A DNA stretch of 64,000 nucleotides from Chionis minor (Eukaryota > Chordata > Aves > Charadriiformes > Chionididae), in NCBI GenBank assembly GCA_013398295.1, contig VZSF01006979.1, positions 697,740 to 761,739 on the forward strand, given 5' to 3'. The notes beneath the pieces are model-generated. The model made no database searches. It was not told the DNA's origin and saw only the letters and a list, made by a program, of their open reading frames with translations. Shown here piece by piece: positions 24,391-37,129 of the stretch; the first letter of the stretch is position 1; each line of letters begins with the position of its first letter. The translations under genes and the position numbers were made by a program.

Positions 24391-27300
24391 TTTAGGTGGT
24401 GTTGTATCATACAAGAATTGTTTGTGTCTGGGCGAGTTGTTCTGTTCAGCCTCTGGTGTACTCAGAAAATGCCACATAAGGTCCACTGTGATCTTAATGT
24501 CTGCCTGTTAAGCCAGGCAGGCCTACTTGTGTAATGAGCTGTGGAGATAAATCAGGGAATTGGGGGCGTTCAGCACCATATAGAATTTGCAGCTGACTGC
24601 ATCTCAGCGCATGGCGGGTAGAAAGGCTGAAAGACTGCAAACAAATATACAGCACAAGAAGAGAGCTGAGACTCAAGAATCCTTGAATATTGAAGGAAAT
24701 GGGCTGCTCTATAAAAGGGTACCTCTGGCCCAAATAGCTGTCATGGAGAGCTACTTGGAATCCCCCATTTCTGAGTACCTAAATACCTTGACTAGCTTAA
24801 TTTTCAGAGTGCTTTGTGCTTTCTGGATGAACTTTTTCTATAAACTCAGGCTAATCCAAATCACTAGACTGACTTCTTAAAATTTGCTAGATTAACATTC
24901 ACCTTAGAGTTAGAACACAACAAATACCTAGCAATAAATGCTGGAGAACTATTTGGGTTAAAAGTTAACATCCCAGAAGGTGGGGGAGGGGGGGGGAAGT
25001 TGGAAGTGTATAATTGCATATGTTGGGCATCAACTAAAAAGGCACGTACAAAAGATTGAAGAAAACACAAACATGAAAGTCCATCTTTAGTTGATGAAAA
25101 TTTGGTATTCATGTCAAGGACATTGCTATCTACCTTTCACCCTTTTTTAATGCTATTTTTGTGCTATGCTTCTCCAGACTAAGGTTTATAAACCAGCTTA
25201 GCTGGGCCGTGCCATTGAAGAAGCCAGTAGAAAATGGATGTCTTGTTGAAAGTCAGGCAAAGATAGATGACTAGATCCCTTAACTGCTCTACTGAGTCTT
25301 TCCACTTAAATTTTATAATGTAAAAAATATACACTGGTTGCAGAAACATCTGTTTCATCAAAAACATTAGGTAGCTGAGCATGTGAAGAAAGGCTTCTCT
25401 ATGTTACTAGTGAGATGAAAAGTCAGTGTAATTGTCTTCTCTTTTGTTAGCTCTTATCTTGGTTCTCTGCTGTTCTAATCTTAAAGGTCAGATCCAAACA
25501 GAATTAATTTAAATGCCTAAACTTGGAGCACCATTCCTGCAGATCCTGGCAGCTCATTTCCCAGGTGTCTGGGGCAAATAAGACCTCAGCTTTTAACCTC
25601 ATAATTCCCTGCAAGCCTGAAGTCGTGTTGCTTCCTGTGCCCTGGAGCACCTTGGTTGTACCACCACCACCTTGTTCAGGCTTTTTTTCTGGCTAGGATC
25701 CAGAAGTTAGGTAAACTTCTCTGTGAGGTTTCATCTATATGTTAATCTAAAAGTAAACCTGCATATGGTGAGTCAATCAATCTCTACTCGATGTGCAGTG
25801 ATAGCAACTTTTTTTTCTCATGAACACATATGGGAGGAGAGAGAATTGCTGTCCCCCCTCTTGTACAATTGCATTTTGGTAAGTGCATTAACATGTATTT
25901 GGTTTTCTCCTGTATATGAAGGATGGATTTAGACTGACTGAGGATGTATCTGAAATAGTACTGTGATGCTCATTCTTGTTCCCGTTTTCTGGCCCACGAA
26001 GCTCAAGTCCTTTCTGCATCAGAATGACTGTGACAGATGACAGTGGAGACTGTCAAATGTGCCCACAGGTTTGGACTCCCACTTGTGTCTTTCTGATCCC
26101 AAGAAGGTGCTGTAATCACCTGCCTTTGCATGCAAGTGTATTGAGAGAGGGCTCTCTGTCTGGGGTTCTGTACCCCAGAAGAATTCTCTACATCTATTTA
26201 TAGGGAAAACATTTGTAGGCACTTACATTTAAGGCTTTGGATTGTAAGTAGGTGGAGACACTGTTATGTCCTTATGCAGACTCCTGCTTCGGGGGAGAAA
26301 AAGAATTTGCAAACAGTTCTCCCCAGTTTGTTCCTGCTGCAGTAAGGGTGTTGACCTTCAGGTGGCTGTTCAGTCCGGAGGTAGTTTCAAAGGGACCTTC
26401 TGAGGTGGATATCTCCTTCAGTGAACAACACAGGGAACTGAGGTCCCTACCTAAGCGTTTCAAATTTAGTTCCTCAGAACAGTTAAGTTGTGCAACATGT
26501 GGTTGCAGCACTTGCTTGGTGCTCATGTGAGCTCAACAGCGTTTCATGCTATGGACTTCTTAGCTTTGCTGAGTTGGTAAAAACCTGCTTTACGTTCCAG
26601 TAGGCATCACTAACTAAAGCTCCTTCTGTTGGGGACCACTCCAAATGCTCTGCGAACAGAAAACATCCCACTGGGATTCTGCCTTACTACCTACTATATC
26701 TCCTGCTAAATAATAGCCTATGTGTGTGTGTATATATATGAAGTTAGCTCTATACCTGAACAAATCAGACATACAGCCGAGTTGCTTCTCCTTAACTGAG
26801 AGTATCCCTGTAACTGTCTACGTGTATGCTCTTAGATGAAAAATAAATAAATAAAAATATATTTATATAAATAAAAATATAAAAAAAAATATAGCTGAAG
26901 TATTTCAGAAAGCTGGATAGGGATTTTTCAAGAGCATTTGCCAATTGGCTTAACTTAGATTCCTGTGAAACAATTGGTAAGTGATGTCTAGAAGAAATGA
27001 GTTAAGCTATTGCTGACTGCCCTAGAAAAAACTCACTCTTGATTTCTTATTCACTTCTTGTAAGATATGACAACAAGGTACCTCTTGTGGGTTGTAGTAT
27101 GTGTATTGTCACACAGTACTTAGAAACTGTAGTCCCCGTCTTTCTAAATTAAATGGGTAATATCCTCTTCTGAACATCAGCGGTAGGACTAAATTATTTC
27201 TAAGAGCTATGTATAAGGCTTTTTAGAGCTGAGATAAGCCTAAAACATTTAAGTTGCTAATTTCTGCTGTTAACAGCACTGAATTTCAGAGGGCAAATGA

Positions 27301-28550
27301 AAATACAAATGTGTGTGCTGACTTATTTGCAAAGTCCTTTTCAGATTCAGTATATAGCAACCTCACTTTGGAGAAAATTTAGTCTGTGTACATGAGAATA
27401 GAAGTACATTGCAAATATTTTGGATGGTACAGCCTAAGATTGCCTTTGAATGTTACCTGGGAAACAAAAACAAACAAGCAAAGAACCGCAACTACAAACC
27501 CAAACAAATGTTAAACTAAAAACGCAAAACACTGAAGTATAGAGGCACAGCTATACCTGGGACTTAGACACTGAGGTAGTGTCCTTTGTGTTTTACTCCA
27601 GTGCAGTTTTGGCAATAAACTTAATTTTAATGCCTCTGTTTACCTGTGTCAGAGGTGCAGAAGGAAAACTGATGTTTTGAAAGTGTTTTTAGATTAACTG
27701 TGTTAGAAGAGTAAGTCACCAACCCTTACACAATACTAGCAGAACAACTGTTGATGTTCAGTGGGACTTCTCAGCATGAGATTTGTGTCTCTGGAAGAAT
27801 CCAAGTCCGTTTTGAGGTCAGAGGCAGGTTTCTAATCTGAGTTTTTATTTATTGCTGCAACAGGGCTATTTTTAGAATCACACTGGGCTGCTTTTGTTTG
27901 CTGTGATCCCTTCCTGCTTAGTTATCACAGTCCATGCGTTCCAGTAAAGGTCAAAGTTAAATACCTTCCCAAGTGCCTAAAGTATGAAGATGCACACCTG
28001 GAGCACCCTGCTGTTGTTAATTCTGCTACTCCCCATTCCAGCAGGCGAGCTCTCTAACCAAGGCAGGCATCTTCACAAAGCTTCTAGCTTTGTGCAGCTC
28101 TTCAGGATGGACATGGTTCTCTCTTGGACTACTCTGCGCAACTAAATTGTCTCTGAGTTTCAGACGAGATAACTAGATACTTTGTTTCACACAAAATGGT
28201 TTTGTACTTTAAGCTATAGCTCTTGATTAAAGATTTCAGAAGATTGTCCCAGTTGGAATTGCTATGAGGGCCAAAGCCCGTTTCCCTGCATTGACAACAG
28301 GGGTTGCTTAAGTAGGGCATCATACCGGAGTTGTGGAATATACCAGGGATACATTCCTAATGGTACAGCCAGGAAAGCTTTCTGCATCCACAGAGCCTTC
28401 AGTTGCATTTCTTAAGACTTAAGCTTTACTTCTCCAAGTAAAACAGTTTAGCATAAATTCACTACATAAATCCCAGCTCCCTCTCTCTCAATTATGTGGA
28501 ACCCAAGGAAAGCATTATCTGTGGTGGGTGGGTTGTGGTGTACTTTTTTT
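24391..28550. other. Non-coding stretch with simple tracts
   Basis: No exon was recognised. Low-complexity sites are a G-rich tract at 24979-24997, a (TG)n(TA)n tract near 26720-26739 and a very AT-rich block at 26837-26893. An A/CAAA-rich tract lies near 27462-27530. Confidence 0.5.
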
Positions 28551-28605
28551 TTCTTTTTTTTTTNNNNNNNNNNNNNNNNNNNNNNNNNNTTTTTTTTTTT
28601 TTTTC
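28546..28605. other. Assembly gap inside poly-T tract
   Basis: Twenty-six N (28564-28589) are flanked on both sides by T runs. The gap is an unresolved homopolymer rather than a biological feature, and its true length is unknown. A GT/GGT-rich stretch precedes it at about 28518-28540. Confidence 0.95.
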
Positions 28606-31600
28606 CCCTCCCCTTACTGAGCATGCTTGCTGGGTTTTTTGTCTTACCACCTGATTAGCCAGAGATACACCAGATCCTTTAAACAGAAACCTCATCTTGG
28701 TTCTGAGGTTTCTGAATTAATTCTCCCTCAACTATTTCCGTGATGCATCTGCTAATTTCACACATAGAAAAGTCATATCTAATAGGCAGTTCACTACAGG
28801 TTCTGAAAGTCCAGTTCTTGTCCTCCCACTTCACACCTTATGCTAGCAGTAGAAGTCCTCCTGGCCACCTTTTGTATTAACTGCATCTTTGTAACTCCAT
28901 TCTATTCAGATTGTGCCACCAATGACAGTCTTGAATCTGGAGGTATCATGTGAACAGACTTTCTGATGAAATTACCAGGCCTCTGACTGTGTCTGTCTTG
29001 GCCTCCTAGTGTTCCTGGCAATTTTTATTTATTTATTTTTTTCTTTCTTGAAGTACTTCAATTTTTTTCCTGCTTTCTTGCCTTTGCTGTAGTTGGGGAA
29101 ATTCAGAGTATTCACCACCCACAACAAAAAACAGCCAAGCAAAACCAATCCAAACTCCAAACCAAGCACGCTTAAAATACCTCATGGTACAGCTGCCATT
29201 TGAGGCACACGGGGAGTAAACCATGCTTGTACTGCTATTTCATTATAGCTGTTTTCAGCAGTAGGTTCAAGTGTTTGTCTTAACCTCTATCTTATAAACT
29301 CTAAGTGGTTAGTTCGTTGTAAGGAAGAGTGAGATATGGAGATAGGTTGATGAAATGCATTACAAGACAGTGCATTTCCCTTCATTCCTTGGTTCAGGTC
29401 AGCCATACTTTAGCCCATGGAGATGCATCTTGTTTAGCTTTCGTATCTTTAGAAATATGGAAGCCGGGCTGGTCTGTGTCTTGCAGGTAGCCCAGCATCA
29501 GCACATCAGCACTTACTCACTTATTTGAAAATCATTCAGCATTTTTGTGATCTGATGAGATTTATGTTTTGAGCTGGTTCAGTGAATCAAGACACATCTT
29601 TTAAAACATGAACAAAATAATGTTACAATATGCTGTATATCAGCCAGTGAACAATTCTGGAACAAATCAGTTACATCTCTGAAAGCTGTGGTGAGTTGTG
29701 TGTGGGCTGGTTTTTTTTTTTTGACTGAATTCAAATAGTACTTTATGCTCCCTTTTCATTAAATGAACAATGACACACAGAGGTAATTTTATCAGCTCAA
29801 AGATGCCTCTTATTTAATGACACACCTGTGTACCTTCAGTGTGCGCATCTGCCATACAGCATACTTTGTGCCACTCAGATACATCTAAAAATTGCCAATA
29901 TTCTTGCGGCAACTATATCACCGTGGTTTTGGCAGAGGCTATGTACAAAGAAGAGAAATCTATTAGCTCTGTTTTACTTCTCCAAGCATTGACTTTTATA
30001 TCGCATCACCAGAGCTTTAATAATTGTAAATCGGCAAATACATAAATGTTTTTTAAGTCACTAAAGGATTGCTGACTCAAAGCACAGGAGAAGGCCTGGG
30101 TCCACAACTTGAACAGATAAACTGAATCAAGGGCCTTTCTGACAAAGGTATTATTCCAGTCATGTGGGTGAGTGGAACTTTCCAAAGTGAGAACAATGCA
30201 GAAAGATTAAACAAACGAGACAATTATTTAAAAATATCTTCATTTTTAGCACTTTGGCAAATGGAATGCATCTAGCTAAGTCTACGAGTCTCACAAGCTG
30301 CCTCTCAATCTGGCCCCGCGGAGCTGAGAGAAAGCACTGCCGCGAGGAGGAGAGAGACAGTGAGAAATCAGAGTAAAACTGCAGACGAGGGGAACGTGTT
30401 GTAAAACCGCTTTCAGACTCTAAGCCAGTGCAGCAAACTTCTTGTTCTGCTAAGCTCAGTACTAATTCTGTTGCCGATTCAATGCTGTAGAACCAGATGC
30501 TACAACTAACTAAATCTGTTGCAAGAGAGAGTTACAGTTTGGTCACTGTCACTGGTTTTCTGTCACTGGTCTGGCAAGGCTTGGATCCAAACCTGGGATT
30601 TTAGCCTTACGACGGGTCCTTTCTTTTGTTTTCCTCTGCCCCAGACTCACATCAAATACGCCTTGCCAAAGAATTCAGGAAAATACTTTTTGATATCTTT
30701 GAAGGAAACACAAGGCCAAGAAATCAGAAAATGCTTTGCTGTGTAGCTGTTAGTATTTATAAAACCAGGAAGCCATCACTTAGGGGCTTGCCATACAAAG
30801 GCTAAATAGACAGAGGAAGTTGTGTTTTAACATTGTTAGTGGATCTGTGGGAAGCACAGTAATGCCTCTGACTGGCTAACATATTGAAAAACACAACTTG
30901 TGTACATTAGAGTTTTAAGGTGTCACTGGTGTAAATATGTTGGCTACAACACCTCTAAGAACACTTTTTTCTTTTTAATCCTAGACTGATAAAGAAAGGG
31001 AATGGGGAAGATTTTACAAATTGAGTCAGACGAGAGAAAACAGTGAAAACTGCATAACAGAAAGAATAATGGAAGTATTCAGTGAAACTGGAAACAAACA
31101 AAAAAAGCAGGTATCCTAGATACAACTAGCACAGCACACTGGGATAACGAAGTTGCTATCAATTTAAGAGACACCACCTTTTAGTGAATGCAACGTAACA
31201 GAAGACACCTTGCTCCCCTCTCTGGCAAAGAGGGCACCTGTGTACTGGCCCAGCAAGGTGGGGGCTTCTCGAGAGGGTCTTGCAAGCCAGGACTGGGCAA
31301 AGCGCAGCTGCCATCTAAGTCTCTGGTGACAGCGAGGTTTCCATCTGCTGTCCTTCAGGAAGTTGCAGGTCACCCCTCTTCAGAAGCAGCCACTAAGCTA
31401 CAAGAAGAACTTTGTCCAGCCTTGGCACATGGGAGAGGGAGGCTTTTGTTTCTCTTCACGAAGCAAGCAGAGCTTTGGATTAAGTACGCAACTCTGAAAG
31501 AAGAAATGGACAGAAAGAAACAGTATAGTAGGGAAGAATGTAGATAGAAGAATAGTATAGCACAATTTTTTAAGGAAAACAGAATTAGAACTGAAGCGTG

Positions 31601-33519
31601 TTATTAACACATAGAAAAAAATACCTGAGAAAAATAGCCTATAGGCCGAGCGCAAAGCAGTTTGATTAGTGAAAGAGCACTGGGAAATGTAAAGCAATTC
31701 TGAACTCATCCTTTAAGTACGAAAACCTATTTTTCTACTTGATGCTCACTGTGCTGGCACTTGCCATCCTTGTGTCACAGCACGTGCAGCTGCAACATGG
31801 ATGCTCTGTGTCGGTATTAGCAAAAGTCACTTTAACTTTTAAAGAAGATGTCCCAGGAAGTAGGGATGAAGCCTTATTGCCTTCCCTATTTTTCAAAGCT
31901 TAGTTCATTAATGTCACAAGACCTCACCAGAAGACCAAGAAGGCTGAATAAAATTCAGCCCTTATGCAAAAATAACAGGGTAAATGCTCAGCCATCAGCA
32001 TGACACTGCTGAACACAGATGCCAGCAGGTCACTGTCTCTGATGTAACCTAGCGATGCAGTGATGTAGGGTAAGATAAAGAGACCCGAAGCAGACTCGTA
32101 GCCCCTAACACATCTTGGGCAGAGATGAGGAATTATGAGAGAAATCCAAGGGCGTCTGCTTTCTGAGCCTTCCTGACAGAGCTCTCACAAACTGCCCACC
32201 TGGTGTAAGTAAGTTCTTCCGCCCAGATAACTGAAGAGCAAAGGAAAAAGGTGCGGAGCTTGTAAAATGGAAATGAGGAAACCACAAATTACACACTAAA
32301 GGCCAGCTATAACAAAGGATAACATATTTTCCCTCTAAATAGACTCATCAACGTTACTTTTCCAGCTAACAGGTATCTCATCTGGGACATAATTAAAACT
32401 CACCGTTGTTGCTCAAATGTTAGATAATTTTCTTCTTTGTCTGTAGTTAGTATGAGCTTTGAGTAAGTTATCTGTCTCTGGCCAAGGAACATAAAACAGT
32501 TATGCATAGCATTAATGGACAGAATTGTTTCAAGCCCAGTGCAGCGTGGATTAGGTAAATGGGAAACAAAGGTAAATCTAGGACACACACTACCTCGCAT
32601 TCCTACAACATGTTGGCTTGTCATGCCAGAAAGTGTTGTTGAGTTTCCAGGGCCTGTGGGTTGCTGGAGCGCAAACAACTCCTACAACTCTTACCCTCTC
32701 TGGCTGCCTACAGCAAACCTTGCAGAAAGGTTGAGGTGAAATCAAAGCACAGGAAAACCTGTGTCAACTGGAGCCTCCAACTTTTTGACAGGTCAGTGTG
32801 AGCTCATCAGTACACCCAAGTAATTGGGCTAGTGATAGCAGAACCGTTCAGATAATCAAGCTAACTGGGAGAATTGAGAGTTTGAACCTTTGTGGCAAAC
32901 ATACACCTAAGCAAAAGAACTTGCTGCTGCACGCTCCATTTAGCAGACTCTTTCCTACTGCACTTTTTGTTTAGGTAAATGTTTATTTCACAAACTGAGC
33001 TGTAAGCCATGTCTCTGACTATGAAGACTGGTGTTGGGAGTTTTAGGAGAATATCCTATGATGGGTATATCCCATTAGTGTTATATTTTATTGGTGACAG
33101 CTAACCATGAAACTCATCCATGTAATAGACTTGAAACATTGAATGTTTTAACTTACTGATTTCAGATCGATTACATGTGTACAAAACTCTGTGAATTACA
33201 CCATGTATTCAGATTAGAAGTCTAACTAAACAGATCACAGTAGTAGTTTGGAGTCAGCAAGTTAAAACTCTAAAAATGCACTAGCAAGTAGTATATGCAA
33301 GAAGGAAAAGAATAACAGGATGACAAAAAATGATGACTTTGGGATGAATCTGGATGTGGGCACTATAGGGGGCCCCAGACTAAATAGAAGCCACCGACTT
33401 GTCATTGAGGGAATGCAGGGGGCTTGTACATAAGACACCGTGTTTCTCAAAACAGAACAAAATAATGTAGATGAACAGGAAGAGCCTAGTGTAACAAATA
33501 TGATCCTAAAGTTCAAAAC
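28606..33519. other. Non-coding stretch, nothing recognised
   Basis: No exon, RNA gene or repeat family was recognised. A small CpG-bearing patch at 30310-30360 and AT-rich sequence at 30190-30290 are the only compositional changes. The 119-codon frame at 31188-31547 has no domain and a minus-strand frame overlaps it. Confidence 0.5.
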
Positions 33520-33673
33520 TTTGTACAAAAAATGTTGGAAGGGTTCATATTGTTTAGTCGAGAAAACAATATTCAAATATGTAAAAGGTCAGAAAAAGAA
33601 GGCAGACATCAGACATCCTCAGTGTTCATTTATAATTGGATGAGATGTAACTGGCTTATTACAGCAAAAAAGA

Positions 33674-33687
33674 CTTAGGTACCTAAG
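33674..33687. repeat. Perfect 14-bp palindrome
   Basis: CTTAGGTACCTAAG is a perfect palindrome without a spacer. It lies just before the hairpin cluster in the same CR1 remnant. Confidence 0.9.
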
Positions 33688-33707
33688 ACATTGGAAAATC
33701 TTTCTAA

Positions 33708-33808
33708 CTACATAAGAAACATAGTTTCTTATGAGAAACTATGAAAACATAGTTTCATATGAAGAAACTACATAGTTTCTTATGCAGTTTCTACATAAGA
33801 AACATAGT
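33708..33808. repeat. Cluster of nested inverted repeats
   Basis: About 100 bases are built from variants of a CATAAGAAAC/GTTTCTTATG unit. Perfect stems are: 33711-33720 with 33724-33733 (10 bp, loop 3); 33735-33743 with 33748-33756 (9 bp, loop 4); 33754-33763 (TTCATATGAA, no loop); 33762-33769 with 33774-33781 (8 bp, loop 4); and 33775-33784 with 33794-33803 (10 bp, loop 9). An 18-bp direct repeat CTACATAAGAAACATAGT bounds the cluster at 33708-33725 and 33791-33808. The CR1 consensus reads straight through where the second copy ends. The extra 83 bases therefore look like a local expansion inside the CR1, possibly made by template switching during replication. Confidence 0.9.
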
Positions 33809-33985
33809 GGAATGGATTCCCATAATCTTTCTAAGCATCTCCATTGTTGGACTTTTTGAAGAATAGAGTAGACAGACATTTAAGCTGATCTGTGTAGACA
33901 GTCTTGCCTCAGAGGAAGGATGAAACTGTATGTCTTGAGACCCAACTGTGCCTATGCTTTTTTTCTTCCGTGATATGTAGCCAGC

Positions 33986-35649
33986 CTATTTTTTCTAAAT
34001 ATATTTCATCATTTGTATGTAATGCAATGCCAAACACATGAAAATGAGTCTCCTTAAAAGCATGTACAGAAACAAACTGATTAAACTAATTTTTGTTTTT
34101 CCACTCAGTATGGAGCTATCATGCTGAGGCAGAATGCAAAATGGACTGTGGTGCGAATGCTCATTATGGAAAAAAAATAAATTTAATCCAATATTTCCAC
34201 TTCTAATGGAAAACGTTTTCTTGTAATAAAGCTTGCATTTCCACAGTACTCTTCTACTGGGAGTTTCAAAGTACTTTCAGAAGTGTTCTCAGTGCCCCTG
34301 AGGCACTTTGTGGGGTAAAACCCTGTCTGTGCAGCTGCATGCTGGAGACAGAGCCCTGAAATGTCCAGTTGAAATTCTAAAACCTGCCGGTGCTCAGCAG
34401 GGCTGGGCCTGGCTCCTCCAGGTGCTGCTCATTCCCTCGTCTGTGTCATGCTCTCTCAGTGTCACTGTCACTTGCCAGCTCCCGGAAATGTCTCCCTGCT
34501 TTCACCAACACTTAAACATGGGATACCATCCTATATGACAGGGATAAGGGTAGAGAGTTATTGTTCTTTCCTGAAGACATCTACCAACACACCTATAAAG
34601 AGCAAGCAAGTAATAGGGACTTCTGTAAGAGAAAGGGTAGTTGGTATTTACGATTACAAAAAGTAATTATATGGATATAAGATACACATTTATATATAAT
34701 TTTACATGTATGTATGTAAATAAATACATAAAAATAAAACAATTCTATTCTTTTGATCTCATCTCCTATGTCACCTCTGCTCAGGACAGAGACCTGGGGA
34801 GACTTTGCATGTATTTGTACAGCACGTTGGACCAAAGAGGCATCGATCTTGGTAAGAATCTCTCATTGTTAGTATTAAATGAATGACATGTCAGACATTT
34901 GTGTCTTAATGCTACAGTCACATACTCTGAAAACCCAAATTTTCATAATGTTTGTATCCTTGACTTGCTGCTTAGTTTAGTTATTTTCAAAAATAATTAT
35001 TTAATAGTTATTGCTTGACACAGTTTTGTAATTCTTGTTTGACTGTTTTACATGTCTGCTTTATGCTAACAATGAATACTCGGGGCACGCAGTTGCTGTA
35101 TGGATTAGTACTTCTCCATGTTCGCATTATTTTCATTTGGCAAGTTCTCAGAGGTAAATACATTATAGTAAGTCTGTCTGTTTATATACAGTTGGCTGGC
35201 CATCAAGATCAATCTGTTAAACATCTATACATAGAAAAAAAAAGTGTTTGTCAGGTATTAGGTGGATTCACTTTCTATAAGAAATTAACTTAGTGCTAAT
35301 ATGCCTTATACTGCCCTTCAACAGCACAATTTGTGGTGTCACTGTTAGAGGCAACACCAAAAAGTATTTACACAACACAGGGGAAAAAAAACTCCAAACC
35401 CTCTAATAATGAGAATAACCTTAGCCAAGGATATTTCTCTGAGAATTAATAACTAGCTGGGGTTAATGGTCACTGGCTTCACCTTAGGCCCTCAATTAAT
35501 CCCTGAACCTCAATTGTTATTACCTAATTGACTTAGTTTCATTTCATTTTAACATTTCAAAGTGATCTTCCTAAAATCACAGTGACAGAGTAACGTGCTC
35601 TCTGTAGATGTGCACTGACATGGTTTCAATATTGTTACCTTGCCTCCAC
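33986..35649. other. Non-coding stretch, nothing recognised
   Basis: No exon was recognised. An AT-rich low-complexity block with GTATGTATGTAAATAAATAC lies at about 34690-34740. Confidence 0.5.
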
Positions 35650-35790
35650 ACGCTCGCATCGACATTTCATTTTGGTTTGACGTGGCAGTGCCGCAGCTAT
35701 GGATCGGGGCGGATGACACGCGGTTGTTCGGAGCAGGCGAGAGCCTGCCCGGGAGCGAGCGACAGGACACCGGCTAAAAGCCACGCAGCA
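35650..35790. promoter_or_regulatory. Compact CpG-dense patch in AT-rich desert
   Basis: By hand count there are about 16 CpG in 140 bases, while the flanks have almost none. The patch includes an interrupted inverted repeat around GGCGAGAGCCTGCCCGGG (35737-35754). The size is small for a promoter island but fits a hypomethylated enhancer core or the promoter of a minor non-coding RNA. No exon is evident. Confidence 0.4.
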
Positions 35791-35979
35791 GAATTACTGT
35801 TATCACCGTGAACGATTGTTGCCACTGCGAATAGGACTTGTATGTTTGTAAAGGGAAGAAAGTCAGACAAAATTTCCTCTGAAATCTTGCTGTTTTTCTT
35901 AAAAAACCCAACCAAACAAAAGTCTTTTCACCTAGATCAGCTTAAAAAGCTAGCCTGAAAAATGCACTGGATATATTTA

Positions 35980-36860
35980 AAGAACAGGGGTTTTGATATT
36001 ACCATTTCATGTTTATTTGAGGCTGCAAATAAATTATGCAAATCTCACGTGTCCCAATAGCATAATATCAATGCATGTAGCTGAATACTGTAAGAGGCAA
36101 CTCAAAATCAAGAAATCCTCATAAAAATAGGGCATCAAAATGAAGTCGTCTGATTATGTGGAAAAGTTTTTGAGAAGTCTTTTGAAGCTCTTTGATCCAG
36201 CTTTGAAATAATTTTGGTAGATTACTATTGTACGAAACCCATAATTTATAGTAGCTGACCTAAGCTGCTCTTTGTATAACAGCCATATATGAAACAATAG
36301 CAGGAAAGTGAAAAACACAAGGGGAACTAAAACTGTTCTGTTTATTATTTAGCTCATAATTACATCTTCCTTATTTAATCTTTTGAATCCTGGCATGTTC
36401 TTAATAATACGGGTTCAAATAATATTTACTATACACAGGAGAGTTAGTTTTGAGTAACGCATTTAGACTATCCAAACTTTGTGTAACTTGTGACCTTTCC
36501 CTAACCTAAGCAAGGTCTGTTTTATACAGATCGTCCCAGATAGACGGTTTCTCTATAAATGGTGAAGTTGCTGCCAAGCTCCCATTGTTAGCTAGTTCAT
36601 TTTTCAACAGGCACACTTTAGGTTCCTATCACACCACTGTAAGGAGCAAGCCCTTGAGGTTTCTTCTTTTGTCAACGTAATAAAACGGTGATTTCTGAAT
36701 AACTTGCAAATCCGCAACAAATGGCCCTTTGTGACTCGGAATAACGTGACAGGAGGAATTTTTTTGGTGTTGTTTTTGCAGGCGGCCTCCTATTTTATTG
36801 CATAATATTAAATTAATACTTGAGCAGTGTTTGTCTTAGCGTATTTATAATCTCATCCCT
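35980..36860. promoter_or_regulatory. Candidate conserved element cluster
   Basis: Nearly 900 repeat-free bases hold an octamer ATGCAAAT (36036-36043), followed three bases later by a CACGTG E-box (36046-36051). There is a TGACAG MEIS/TGIF-type site at 36747-36752 and many ATTA-type words, with scattered retained CpG in otherwise AT-rich DNA. This is the most enhancer-like stretch in the intergenic part, by composition and motifs only. Confidence 0.35.
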
Positions 36861-37129
36861 GAAATAACAAAAGCACGTTTCTAACAACTGTTATTTTCTC
36901 TCCGTATTCACTAAGTGCAGAAGATCCCTTCAGAAGCTATCTAAACAGCAAGACTACTTCAGCTCAAGTAAAAGGAAGAATCGAGTTCAGTTCTGTGTAG
37001 CTTTTGTTGATCCTTGAGGAGTCGTAATCAACTCTGGTAAATAAGAACAACCTGTAGGATGTAGAAGCTTTTGCCAGAATGACTACGGTTTGAAAACGGG
37101 AAGCTAGCCATCTTTTCCCTTCCGAGCCA

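Larger units (their letters stand above)
33520..33985 (+). mobile_element. Decayed CR1 LINE 3' fragment
   Basis: Reading on the plus strand, the order of recognisable CR1 3'-region phrases is preserved. There is a TTTAGTCGAGAAAACAATAT stretch (33553-33572), an AAATATGTAAAAGGTC phrase near 33575 and AAAATCTTTCTAACTA near 33695. Then come GTGGAATGGATTCCC near 33807, ATCTCCATTGTTGGACTTTT near 33837 and CTTGCCTCAGAGGAAGGATG near 33903. It ends near the usual CTATG...TTC-type tail. Divergence is high, so the insertion is old. The element is 5'-truncated, which is normal for CR1, and it is interrupted at 33708-33790 by a palindromic expansion. Confidence 0.75.
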
